A stretch of DNA of 8,853 bases from Bacteroidales bacterium (GCA_017429885.1 JAFROA010000438.1:1-8853), one strand, 5' to 3'; shown: positions 1 to 7,150, numbered from the stretch's first letter. Notes: generated by a model from the sequence alone, not told the origin. Made by a program: numbers and translations.

Positions 1-1932
1 ACCTCTTCATTCACTTTCACTCCCCGTAGTGTTCCTGGAGCCAAGAATCCTCCGCTGAAAGATAAGCTATGCCACGGATATGACCTCAGGGAGAAGCCAC
101 TTGAGGATATCTGGGACGAGGGAATCAATCTAGACTATATCATCACGGCCTTCAATGACCTTCATATCGGGGACAAGTTTTTCACCAACTTCTTCGACAA
201 ACTCGCAGGTGTGGGATATATCCGTGAGATGATCTTATCCGGAGCCACGACGGAGGAGATCAAGGCCCGTTGGAAGGATGATGTGGAATCTTTTAAGACA
301 CGTCGCCGCCCATACCTTCTTTATCCTGATCACGGCCCGGTGCCCGTCACATTCTCAGACGAAGCCGGCTCATATTCAAATACTTCCAAAAAGATAAGCC
401 TATCCGCACCAGATGGATACAGTATCTATTACACCACGGATGGCTCGGTTCCGACCACGGGCTCTCATCTATATAGCAAGCCGATCCCTTTAAGTAAGAA
501 AGGCAATCAATGGGTTGATTCCAATACCATCGAGCAAATGACAATCTCTTATCAAGGGAAACCTGTCATGCCCATCAGGGCCTCTTCAAATCTTCCGGGG
601 GCGAATATCATCCGGGCCATAGCGGTTGCGCCAGATGGCACCCATGGAGATGTGGTCACCAAGACATACTTCGCAGGAGCGAACTTGAAAAAAGACTATA
701 ATGACGTCATGGTCATATCCATAGTCACGGATCCTGAAAATCTTCTTGACTATGAGAAAGGTATCCTTGTCAAAGGTAAGATTTATGACGAATGGGTCTC
801 CACACCTGAGGCGAAATCAATCTTTGAACGTGAAAGATGGTGGGATGTCAATGCGAATTATACCAGCAAGGGAAAAGCCTGGGAGCGTCCGGCGTCCATA
901 GAACTGTTCGACGCTTCAAACAAGCTGACGGTCCAGCGGGAATGCGGCATCCGGATCAAAGGCTATTCATCCAGGATGTTCCCGCAGAAATCATGGAATA
1001 TATACATGAATAAGCCCTATGGATCTGGGGAAATCAACTATCCCATATTCCCGGACGCGATCAACGCCAATACCGGTAAGGTGATCACCCGATATGGATC
1101 CTTTTCCCTGCGGAACGGAGGCAATGACACTGAATACCTGAAATTCAAGGACTCCTGGATTCAGTCAAGGGTTCAAGACAAAGATTTCTCGACCGAGAAA
1201 AGCCGCATCGCCGTCTTATTCCTGAACGGAGAGTATTGGGGGCACTATAGCCTGATTGAAAAATATGATGGCTTGTATATCGAGAACCACTTTGACGTAA
1301 GGGATGCGCTTATTATTGATGAGAACGAGATTGACGTAGGCAAAAAAACCGACTTCCATCTATATAAAGACCTCATGTCATTCATTGACAAAGACTTATC
1401 CGTCGATTCCAATTGGGAGGCATTCAAGGAAGTCATGGATATCAGAAGTATGGTTGATTATTTCGCCACAGAGATCTACATAGGCAATAATGACTGGAGG
1501 GACACTTCGAATGTCAAGATTTGGCGGGGCATTAACATAAACCCTTCAAACCCCTATGCTGATGGCCGTTGGCGCTATCTTTTGAACGACACTGAGTACT
1601 CTTCCTCCTTGTATGGTTCTAAAGGCACCCAGGCTGAATACGATTCTTTTGCGAGGGCTAAGAGATACCACCCCCTATTCGCCTCTGCCATTAAGAATCC
1701 CGAATTCAGGGATATGATCAAGTCAACAATAATAGATATCGCACAAAAGAACTTCAATGCCACCGATGTCGAGGCCGATCTCCGGGCTTGGGCTGGAAGA
1801 TGGAAGCCATACATGCCTGCCTATTATGAACGCTTCGGAGACACATCCTGGGCTTGGGAATCAAACATAGAATCCACCACCGCTTTTTTCCAGAAGCGCT
1901 CCGATCACCTAATCCCGACACTGCCCCTTTAA
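1..1932 (+). CDS. NamZ/DUF1343 C-terminal region fused to chitobiase-like and CotH-kinase domains (5' partial)
   Basis: The reading frame is open from base 1 to the TAA at 1930-1932 (643 visible residues), so the start and any signal peptide lie upstream. Residues 1-110 look like the C-terminal domain of DUF1343/NamZ exo-beta-N-acetylmuramidases (GH171): FTPRSVPGAK, CHGYDLR, then NFFDKLAG and a closing YLLYPD. Residues about 114-223 match a chitobiase/hexosaminidase C-terminal beta-sandwich (SIYYTTDGSVPTT). Residues about 235-640 resemble CotH protein kinases: ISIVTDPENLLDYEKG, CGIRIKGYSSRMFPQKSW, LRNGGND, LNGEYWG (408-414) with EK at 420-421, NNDW (496-499), and WRYLLNDTEY with D530, a candidate metal ligand. 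Such proteins are usually exported in Bacteroidetes. I infer a cell-envelope protein joining a peptidoglycan-sugar hydrolase to a kinase-like domain; the target is unknown. It converges on the ATP synthase operon and shows no functional link to it. The GTG at 211 is an internal codon. Confidence 0.83.
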   Translation, partial: TSSFTFTPRSVPGAKNPPLKDKLCHGYDLREKPLEDIWDEGINLDYIITAFNDLHIGDKFFTNFFDKLAGVGYIREMILSGATTEEIKARWKDDVESFKTRRRPYLLYPDHGPVPVTFSDEAGSYSNTSKKISLSAPDGYSIYYTTDGSVPTTGSHLYSKPIPLSKKGNQWVDSNTIEQMTISYQGKPVMPIRASSNLPGANIIRAIAVAPDGTHGDVVTKTYFAGANLKKDYNDVMVISIVTDPENLLDYEKGILVKGKIYDEWVSTPEAKSIFERERWWDVNANYTSKGKAWERPASIELFDASNKLTVQRECGIRIKGYSSRMFPQKSWNIYMNKPYGSGEINYPIFPDAINANTGKVITRYGSFSLRNGGNDTEYLKFKDSWIQSRVQDKDFSTEKSRIAVLFLNGEYWGHYSLIEKYDGLYIENHFDVRDALIIDENEIDVGKKTDFHLYKDLMSFIDKDLSVDSNWEAFKEVMDIRSMVDYFATEIYIGNNDWRDTSNVKIWRGININPSNPYADGRWRYLLNDTEYSSSLYGSKGTQAEYDSFARAKRYHPLFASAIKNPEFRDMIKSTIIDIAQKNFNATDVEADLRAWAGRWKPYMPAYYERFGDTSWAWESNIESTTAFFQKRSDHLIPTLPL

Positions 1933-1936
1933 CGTC

Positions 1937-1957
1937 ATGCCCGGCCTGACCGGGCAT
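1937..1957 (+). repeat. Type II palindromic repeat, intergenic copy (possible shared terminator)
   Basis: A perfect 8-bp inverted repeat (ATGCCCGG / CCGGGCAT) with loop CCTGA. An outer 4-bp stem AACG/CGTT (1931-1934 with 1963-1966) overlaps both the stop codon of the upstream gene and that of atpG. It fills most of the 32-base gap between two convergent genes. Neither strand has a T-run after the hairpin, so it is not a textbook intrinsic terminator, although position and stem strength would suit a bidirectional transcription stop. Related copies with the same arm/loop geometry lie inside atpG (2693-2725) and atpC (7231-7251). Confidence 0.8.
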
Positions 1958-1964
1958 CGCTCCG

Positions 1965-3026
1965 TTATTGCATTGTGCCGCCGACAATGTCGAGAATCTC
2001 TGAGGTGATCTTTTGCTGACGGCCTTTATTGTATTCAAGTGTGAGCGACTCAAGAAGCTCATTGCCGTTGTCGGTAGCGGTCTGCATTGCGACCGTGCGG
2101 GCAGCGTGCTCGGCAGCATTTGTGTCAAGCAGAGCGGTGTACAACTTCAGGCGTTGGACCTTAGGGAGCAGCTCCTCAAGCAGTTCCTCAGGAGAGGGCT
2201 CGATGATCATGTCGTCGGGTTCGGATGGCATCGCCGCTGTCCCGAGGCCGTACTCAGCCGCAGCGAAGCGAGAATGGACGCGGCCTGGGACAGGCGGCGT
2301 GCCATCAGTAGCGCCGTCCGGAGCAGAAGTAGCGGCCATCGGGAGATATGGTTCCCGAACGGTTATTTGTGATGCTGTCGACTTGAAGTGGTTGTAGACC
2401 AGTTCCACTTTCGAGAAACGGCCTGATGAATATCCGTCAATAAGCTCCTGAGATAAAGCGGAAGCGGCCTCGTAGCCAGGAGATTCGGCCATCTTCGTAT
2501 AATCATCCGGAGACGGGAACCCTGCTTTCCGCATGGCCTCCGCCATCTTACGGCCGACAGAATAAACGACTATGTCACTGTCAGAAAGTCCCGAGGTGCG
2601 ATATTCATCAATCACCGCAAGTGTTTTGCGGATCGCATTGGCGTTGAATGCCCCGCAGAGAGACGAGTTTGAGGAGAACGCCACGATGGCGACCTGGGAT
2701 GGCCGATCAGGTCGGCCATGACAGGAGGCAATGTCGGCCGGTGAAATATCTTCATCCGGCGTGGCAGCCGGGGTAAGGCGATACTCAGCCGCAGCGAAGC
2801 GAGAATGGACTTCGCCGGCCCCGGACTGCCCGCCGGAACTCAAGGGGGCTTGGGCCAAAAGGTTGGCAAGGATACGCTGGAGCTGACGTTCGTAAGGGAG
2901 CATGTTGGTAATCGCCTGCTGGGCCTTACGCAACTTCGCCGAAGCCACAAGCTTCATCGCTGAAGTGATCTTCAGCGTACCGCTAACGGAAGCGATCCTA
3001 TTCTTTATCTCCTTTAAAGAAGCCAT
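1965..3026 (-). CDS. atpG: F1Fo ATP synthase gamma subunit, with three in-frame repeat insertions
   Basis: Central rotor shaft of F1, coupling c-ring rotation to catalysis in alpha/beta. The N-terminal helix ([20 protein letters not shown], then TSAMKLVASAKLRKAQ) and the C-terminal helix (LYTALLDTNAAEHAART, then AMQTATDNGNEL) are the family's signature coiled coil and are intact; the Rossmann-like part begins at QVAIVAFSSNSSLCGAFN (residue 111). At 353 residues it is about 60 longer than the roughly 290 I expect for the family. The excess coincides with repeats: type I at residues 64-91, type II at about 101-112, type I again at 241-268. A further stretch (residues 231-240, AATSAPDGAT) before the last copy also looks foreign. 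The insertions lie between the helical shaft and globular domain, or in a loop before the C-terminal helix, which should tolerate them. The ATG shares one base with the atpA stop (TAATG). Last gene of the operon. Confidence 0.95.
   Translation of the reverse strand: MASLKEIKNRIASVSGTLKITSAMKLVASAKLRKAQQAITNMLPYERQLQRILANLLAQAPLSSGGQSGAGEVHSRFAAAEYRLTPAATPDEDISPADIASCHGRPDRPSQVAIVAFSSNSSLCGAFNANAIRKTLAVIDEYRTSGLSDSDIVVYSVGRKMAEAMRKAGFPSPDDYTKMAESPGYEAASALSQELIDGYSSGRFSKVELVYNHFKSTASQITVREPYLPMAATSAPDGATDGTPPVPGRVHSRFAAAEYGLGTAAMPSEPDDMIIEPSPEELLEELLPKVQRLKLYTALLDTNAAEHAARTVAMQTATDNGNELLESLTLEYNKGRQQKITSEILDIVGGTMQ
2224..2306 (+). repeat. Type I structured repeat, copy B (in atpG)
   Basis: An 83-base hairpin. 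The left arm 2224-2250 pairs with the right arm 2281-2306 through 25 Watson-Crick pairs interrupted only by single unpaired bases (T2231, G2293 or G2294, G2244). The apical segment is 2251-2280; its first 29 bases (2251-2279) are identical to those of copy A. The stem sequence is largely different from copy A but folds with the same geometry. In the gene it is read antisense to this orientation and encodes residues 241-268 of gamma, including VHSRFAAAEYG. Confidence 0.88.
2693..2725 (-). repeat. Type II palindromic repeat inside atpG
   Basis: On the minus strand the core is ATGGCCGA-CCTGA-TCGGCCAT (2699-2719), a perfect 8-bp stem with the same CCTGA loop as the intergenic copy. A 2x2 internal loop and an outer 4-bp stem (CCTG/CAGG) extend it to 2693-2725. 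Relative to the intergenic copy, stem pairs 4 and 8 are changed on both sides (C-G to G-C, G-C to A-T), so pairing is kept. Read in frame it gives SCHGRPDRPS in gamma, close to a CHxRPDRxS peptide that I remember, without a database check, as recurrent in Bacteroidetes predicted proteins. Confidence 0.8.
2755..2837 (+). repeat. Type I structured repeat, copy A (in atpG)
   Basis: An 83-base hairpin: left arm 2755-2781, apical segment 2782-2811, right arm 2812-2837. There are 23 Watson-Crick pairs in blocks of 7, 5, 6 and 5, with T2762 and A2825 unpaired and a 3/2 internal loop (2774-2776 against 2817-2818). The 29 bases at 2782-2810 are identical to 2251-2279 of copy B. It encodes residues 64-91 of gamma, including GEVHSRFAAAEYRL, read antisense to this orientation. 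Nearly the same 83 bases occur in atpB on the opposite strand (copy C). Confidence 0.9.
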
Positions 3027-4615
3027 TATCCGACCAATGATGCGACAACCGCGGCAGCGGTCTCCTCTATAACAGAAGTCATTGATTCATCAAGCTTTCC
3101 GGCACCAAGAGCATCAAGGACATCCTTATGTCCAGCACGCATCCGGTCAAGGAAGAGAGACTGGAATTCCGGTACCTGGTCCACTTGCAAATCGGCCATC
3201 AAAGCATGCGTACCGCAATACAAGATCGCCACCTGCTCCCCGACAGGCATCGGCGAATACTGCGCCTGGACAAGTAACTTGTTGTTTTTACGGCCTTTAT
3301 CAAGAGCCATGGCCGTCACCTTGTCCATATCGGAAGAGAACTTTGAGAACGACTCGAGCTCACCATACTGCGCCTGGTCAATTTTCAGAGTGCCGGCGAC
3401 TTTCTTCATCGATTTCACCTGAGCCGAACCTCCGACCCTGGACACCGATATACCCACATTGATAGCGGGCCTCTGTCCTTGGTTGAACAGACCTGACTCA
3501 AGGTAAATCTGACCATCCGTGATGGAAATGACATTAGTGGGAATATATGCGGAGACATCACCTGCCTGAGTCTCAATGATAGGCAAAGCAGTGAGCGATC
3601 CTCCAGCCTTCACCTTCCCTTTCAAAGAGTCCGGAAGGTCATTCATCTTCTCGGCGACTTCCTGCTGGTCAATAATCTTCGCCGCCCTCTCCAGAAGCCT
3701 GGAATGGAGATAAAAGACATCGCCCGGATAAGCCTCACGACCTGAAGGACGCCTCAAGATCAGGGAAACCTCACGGTATGCGACAGCCTGCTTCGAGAGA
3801 TCATCGTATACCACTAGAGCGGGCCGGCCAGTGTCCCGGAAATATTCCCCAATGGCCGCACCGGCGAATGGTGCGAAATACTGCAAGGCTGCGGGATCGG
3901 CAGCTGTAGCGGCAACCACGATCGTGTAATCCATGGCCCCGTAAGAGCGGAGAGTCTCGACTATATTGGCCACAGTCGATCCCTTCTGACCCACAGCGAC
4001 ATAGATGCAATAAACCGGCTTACCTTCCTGGTAGCATGAACGTTGGTTGATAATCGTGTCGATGGCCAACGATGTCTTTCCGGTCTGGCGGTCACCAATG
4101 ATCAGTTCCCTCTGTCCGCGACCGATCGGAATCATGGCGTCAATAGCCTTGAGGCCTGTCTGGAGAGGTTCGGTCACGGGTTGGCGGTAGATGACACCCG
4201 GAGCCTTACGTTCAAGAGGCATCTCCGTCAATTCTCCCTCTATATTACCGAGACCGTCAAGAGGCGTCCCGAGAGGATCCACGACCCTGCCGAGCATAGC
4301 CTCGCCGACATTGATTGAAGCGATACGCCCGGTGCGGCGGACTGTCATGTCTTCCTTGACCTCGTCAGTGGGGCCCAGCAAAACAGCGCCAACGTTATCC
4401 TGCTCCAGATTCATCACCACTCCCATCACACCGCTCTCAAACTCAAGAAGTTCTCCGGCCTCGGCATTGGTCAGTCCATACATCCTGGCCACACCGTCGC
4501 TAACTTGGAGCACTTTACCGATCTCCTCGAAATGGAGAGAAGCATCGATGTCCTTGAGCTGCTGAAGCAGCACCTGCGAGATTTCGCTTGGTCTAATATT
4601 GTTATTTTGAGCCAT
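3026..4615 (-). CDS. atpA: F1Fo ATP synthase alpha subunit
   Basis: Non-catalytic nucleotide-binding subunit of the F1 hexamer, 529 residues from the chosen ATG. Visible motifs are the P-loop GDRQTGKT (residues 174-181), [40 protein letters not shown], and [10 protein letters not shown] with the arginine finger at R393. The segment [18 protein letters not shown] before [10 protein letters not shown] is an insertion relative to E. coli alpha and is typical of Bacteroidetes. The start [16 protein letters not shown] at 4615 is preferred over an upstream in-frame start at 4654, because the latter would add 13 unrelated residues inside atpH. The ATG follows 10 all-A/T bases after the atpH stop. 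The stop shares one base with the atpG start. No repeat insertion is seen here. Confidence 0.98.
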   Translation of the reverse strand: MAQNNNIRPSEISQVLLQQLKDIDASLHFEEIGKVLQVSDGVARMYGLTNAEAGELLEFESGVMGVVMNLEQDNVGAVLLGPTDEVKEDMTVRRTGRIASINVGEAMLGRVVDPLGTPLDGLGNIEGELTEMPLERKAPGVIYRQPVTEPLQTGLKAIDAMIPIGRGQRELIIGDRQTGKTSLAIDTIINQRSCYQEGKPVYCIYVAVGQKGSTVANIVETLRSYGAMDYTIVVAATAADPAALQYFAPFAGAAIGEYFRDTGRPALVVYDDLSKQAVAYREVSLILRRPSGREAYPGDVFYLHSRLLERAAKIIDQQEVAEKMNDLPDSLKGKVKAGGSLTALPIIETQAGDVSAYIPTNVISITDGQIYLESGLFNQGQRPAINVGISVSRVGGSAQVKSMKKVAGTLKIDQAQYGELESFSKFSSDMDKVTAMALDKGRKNNKLLVQAQYSPMPVGEQVAILYCGTHALMADLQVDQVPEFQSLFLDRMRAGHKDVLDALGAGKLDESMTSVIEETAAAVVASLVG

Positions 4616-4625
4616 ATAAATAAAA

Positions 4626-5207
4626 CTACACGATTCTACGGTTTCTCTCGACAAACTGTGACCGTATCCTCTCTAATTGACGGGAAACGGAAGCGTCGAG
4701 GAGTTTGTCCTCAACCTCGAGGACGAAGCCACCTATCAAGGTCTCATCAACTTCAGTGGTCAGCTGTAGGGTCTTCCCTGTCTTGGACTCTATCAAAGAC
4801 CTGATCTTGTTCTCAAGCACACTTGCAGCGTCATCCGGCTCTGAAGGTAAGACAAGGCGGCCTCTAACGATACCCCGGGCCTGGCAATACTGATCCTCAA
4901 AACTTTTCAGAGCCAAGGAGATATCCCCTATCCTGCCATTCCGGATAAGCAGCTCGAAAAACCGCTTTAACTCCACAGAAGCGGCTGGGGCCGCAGACTG
5001 ATCGCCTGTGGCCGCGACTTCAAGAAGTGATATTTTCTTACTGTCTGGGACGGAAGGGTCGGAGAGCAAACGACGCAAATCAGGGAAATCCGTCAATGCG
5101 GCAATGACTGCCTTGGCTTGGGAAACCACCACCTCACCGGAGCCGGTCTCATCAACCAACTTCAGCAGAGCCGTTGCGTAACGAGAAGCGATTATCCCTG
5201 TATTCAT
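4626..5207 (-). CDS. atpH: F1Fo ATP synthase delta subunit
   Basis: Peripheral-stalk subunit that ties the b subunits to the top of the alpha/beta hexamer. The 193 residues begin [15 protein letters not shown], the usual N-terminal helix of the family, and include the conserved C-terminal block [20 protein letters not shown]. The ATG at 5207 is preferred to an in-frame TTG at 5213 that overlaps the atpF stop. It starts 2 bases after the atpF stop and ends 10 bases before atpA. The Ala-rich stretch [11 protein letters not shown] (around 4985-5020) between the two helical parts contains a weak 8-bp imperfect hairpin, not clearly part of either repeat family. Confidence 0.95.
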   Translation of the reverse strand: MNTGIIASRYATALLKLVDETGSGEVVVSQAKAVIAALTDFPDLRRLLSDPSVPDSKKISLLEVAATGDQSAAPAASVELKRFFELLIRNGRIGDISLALKSFEDQYCQARGIVRGRLVLPSEPDDAASVLENKIRSLIESKTGKTLQLTTEVDETLIGGFVLEVEDKLLDASVSRQLERIRSQFVERNRRIV

Positions 5208-5209
5208 TG

Positions 5210-5719
5210 TCAACTATTCAGGTCTTTCGAAGAAGAGAGTTCATCCACCAGTCTCCCCAGCAGTTCGTCACGGGATGCGTCATTTTCGAGATCCTTGCGC
5301 AGAACCTTCTCTGCCACAGCTACTGAGAGCACAGCGACCTCCTTCCGGACATCCCGTAAAGCACTCTCTTTCTCAGCCGCGATCTGAACCTTGGCCTGGT
5401 CAAGAATCTTCGCCGCCTCATCCCGAGCCTGAACTTTGGCCTGCTCGATCATGGCATCTCTGGAAGAGGCCGCCTCCTTAAGGATAGCGGCTTGCTCTTT
5501 CCTGGCTTTCTCGACCAGAGCCTCCTGCTCAGAGGCGAGATTGCGAAGCTTTTCCTCCGCCTCACGGGCCTTAGCGATGCTCTCGTTAATCCTGTCTGCC
5601 CTCTTTTGCACTGAGTCCGTGATCATAGGGAATCCCCACTTGGCGAGCACGAAGAAGACGATGCCAAAAATCAGCGTCATCCACACGAGCAACCCGAAGT
5701 CGGGAGTGATCAGAGACAT
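5210..5719 (-). CDS. atpF: F1Fo ATP synthase b subunit
   Basis: Membrane-anchored peripheral stalk. The 169 residues start MSLITPDFGLLVWM and contain one transmembrane helix (residues about 9-28, including IFGIVFFVLAKWGFP). A long charged, Ala-rich coiled coil follows (residues about 35-135) with repeated AREAEEKLRNLASEQE and KARKEQAAILKEA type heptads, as expected for a b-dimer. The Pro-containing hinge KWGFPMI is typical of Bacteroidetes b subunits. It lies 2 bases after the atpE stop and 2 bases before atpH. The length is normal and no insertion is visible. Confidence 0.97.
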   Translation of the reverse strand: MSLITPDFGLLVWMTLIFGIVFFVLAKWGFPMITDSVQKRADRINESIAKAREAEEKLRNLASEQEALVEKARKEQAAILKEAASSRDAMIEQAKVQARDEAAKILDQAKVQIAAEKESALRDVRKEVAVLSVAVAEKVLRKDLENDASRDELLGRLVDELSSSKDLNS

Positions 5720-5721
5720 AG

Positions 5722-5967
5722 CTACTTAGCGATAAGACAGACGACGATTGCGAAAAGACAAGCTCCTTCGATAAGGGCGCTTACGATGATGGCGGTCATC
5801 CTGTAATGTCCGGCCTGCTCGGGCTGACGGGCGCCTGCCTCAAGGGAAGCCTTACCAATCTTGCCGATACCAAAGCCTGCGGCAAAGGCGGCGATAGCTG
5901 CGCCAATGGCTTTTCCGAGAACGCCTAGGGATACCCCGGCCTGAAGTAAGAACATCAATGGTGTCAT
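5722..5967 (-). CDS. atpE: F1Fo ATP synthase c subunit (rotor ring)
   Basis: An 81-residue hairpin of two membrane helices: a Gly/Ala-rich first helix (AIGAAIAAFAAGFGIGKIG), the polar loop RQP (47-49), and a second helix with the ion-binding carboxylate E67 in SALIEGACLF. At the positions where Na+-binding c subunits carry Gln (helix 1) and Ser-Thr (after the Glu), this protein has I34 and G68-A69, so proton coupling is inferred. Many copies per enzyme are needed; the A/T-rich leader before its ATG may help raise its translation. It lies between atpB and atpF. Confidence 0.97.
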   Translation of the reverse strand: MTPLMFLLQAGVSLGVLGKAIGAAIAAFAAGFGIGKIGKASLEAGARQPEQAGHYRMTAIIVSALIEGACLFAIVVCLIAK

Positions 5968-5986
5968 AATTCTATAATATTAATAA
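5968..5986 (-). promoter_or_regulatory. A/T-rich translation-initiation leader of atpE
   Basis: This is the widest gap inside the operon: 19 bases, all A/T except one G on the coding strand, and no Shine-Dalgarno-like motif. Bacteroidetes commonly initiate from such unstructured A/T-rich leaders. Its place before the c-subunit gene, whose product is needed in excess, fits a role in raising translation; this is inferred from composition and position only. Confidence 0.4.
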
Positions 5987-7146
5987 TTAATCAGTTTCTG
6001 CTTTTGGCCTCGACAATCCAATAAAGACCGCCGAGAGCATTGTAAACACATATGCCTGAATGAAGGCGACGAGGAGTTCAAGGCAATCCATGAACACTCC
6101 AAGAATAACGGCGACCACAGTCAAACCCCCATTCACGGCCGCTCCCATCTTCGCGGTCAGGAATATGACGGCGATGACTCCAAGTATCATGAAATGGCCC
6201 GCCAGAATGTTGGCGAAGAGCCTGACCATCAAGCTGAAAGGCTTAGTGAACATGCCGATGATCTCTATCAACGGCATAAGCGGAATCGGGACTTTAAGCC
6301 AAGTGGGCACCTCCGGCCAGAGAATGTCCTTCCAATAATGCTTGTTCCCGAAAATGTTGACTGTGAAAAAGGTGAACAGCGCCAACACAAGCGTCACGGC
6401 TATATTTCCAGTGATATTGGCGCCGCCTGGGAAGAAAGGCACGATGCCCATCAGGTTGTTGATGAATATGAAGAAGAAGGCGGTCAGAAGATATGGAGAA
6501 TACCTTTTGTAATCCTCTCCAACACAATCTTTTATGATGTCATCCTCAACCATCGAGACCATCATCTCCATTATTCCGGCACCACCTGTGGGAGCCTCTT
6601 CTGTGGCGTCGTGTTTGCGATACCATCTGGCAGTCCCAAGCACAATCAAAAGCAGCAAGGCGCTATTGATCATCAGCCCGAGGACGTTTTTCGTGATGGA
6701 GAAATCCCATGGACGGACCTGAGTTCCGCCTGATCCTTTCTCCACTATCTTATTCTCGTACTTACCGGAAGTAGCTATGCTAAAGCCCTTATATTCACCT
6801 TCTTCCAGATGCTTTGATGAGAAGATATGGGCTCCGCTTCCGGCCTTGCTGATCACAATCACAGGGAGCGGAATACTTACCGGCTTGCCGTTAATCGTGG
6901 TGATATGCCATTCATACGAATCCCGGACATGGCCGTACAAGTACTCGTCCATGTCAAGGTCGACTTCATCTGTCGCGGGGGTATCGGTTATCACCGGCTG
7001 GCGGTCCGGGGCCGGCGAAGTCCATCCTCGCTCCGCTGCGGCTGAGTATCGCCTTACCCCGGCCGCCATGCCGGAAGAATAGTCGACGGCCCCGGACTGC
7101 ACGACGGAAAAGGCAAGCGAGATGACCAATATGAGTTTAAAGATTC

Positions 7147-7150
<4 letters not shown>
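5987..7150 (-). CDS. atpB: F1Fo ATP synthase a subunit, with type I repeat after the signal peptide
   Basis: Stator channel subunit of Fo that passes protons to and from the c ring. The 387 residues begin with a probable signal peptide (MRIFKLILVISLAFSVVQSG). A type I repeat then encodes residues 26-53 (SGMAAGVRRYSAAAERGWTS onward). A periplasmic region follows (DSYEWHITTINGKPVSIPLP), which I recognise as usual in Bacteroidetes AtpB. The membrane part holds the essential Arg at R310 in KPFSLMVRLFANILAGH and Q375 in AFIQAYVF, matching E. coli R210 and Q252. Only the insertion is unusual: it falls between the signal peptide and periplasmic domain, where added residues should be harmless. The ATG overlaps the atpC stop by 4 bases (ATGA). 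Confidence 0.96.
6993..7075 (-). repeat. Type I structured repeat, copy C (in atpB, opposite orientation)
   Basis: On the minus strand these 83 bases align without gaps to copy A. There are seven differences: two in the 29-base apical sequence, five in the arms. One stem pair (left 12, right 16) is changed on both sides relative to A (A-T to G-C); one internal pair (left 7, right 20) is lost to A/A and the outermost pair to T/T. Because it lies sense to atpB while A and B lie antisense to atpG, the element is open in both orientations. Here it encodes residues 26-53 of subunit a. Confidence 0.9.

Noticed and set aside
211..1932. GTG at 211 as the start of a separate CotH gene
   Set aside because: The frame is open to base 1, and the residues before 211 match the DUF1343/NamZ C-terminal domain continuously through it, so 211 is an internal Val codon.
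1933..1964. Classical rho-independent terminator
   Set aside because: The stem is good but no T-run follows on either strand; recorded only as a possible terminator under the repeat.
1754..2128. Minus-strand frame across the two gene ends
   Set aside because: It is a shadow of the convergent genes; its one recognisable stretch (AMPGQAGHDVKG) is just the type II repeat read through.
2029..2397. Plus-strand open frames opposite atpG
   Set aside because: They lie antisense to a clear gamma gene, have low-complexity Ser/Arg-rich translations, and are open only because the type I repeat is open on both strands.
2224..2837. CRISPR-like repeats in atpG
   Set aside because: Only two copies, about 450 bases apart with normal gamma coding sequence between them, and a third inverted in another gene; no spacer array.
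1965..3026. Gamma as a pseudogene disrupted by insertions
   Set aside because: All insertions keep the frame, both terminal helices and the Rossmann-like core are intact, and it is the only gamma gene of a complete operon in this window.
4616..4654. Longer atpA start at 4654
   Set aside because: It adds 13 residues unlike any alpha N-terminus and overlaps the end of atpH; the ATG at 4615 gives the normal alpha start.
4989..5013. Imperfect hairpin in the Ala-rich part of atpH as a further repeat copy
   Set aside because: The 8-bp stem has a G-T wobble and a 9-base loop sharing neither the type I apical sequence nor the type II loop; it could be chance in G+C-rich Ala codons.
5208..5213. TTG start for atpH at 5213
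   Set aside because: It overlaps the atpF stop and adds only Met-Thr before the typical N-terminus [11 protein letters not shown]; the ATG at 5207 is simpler.
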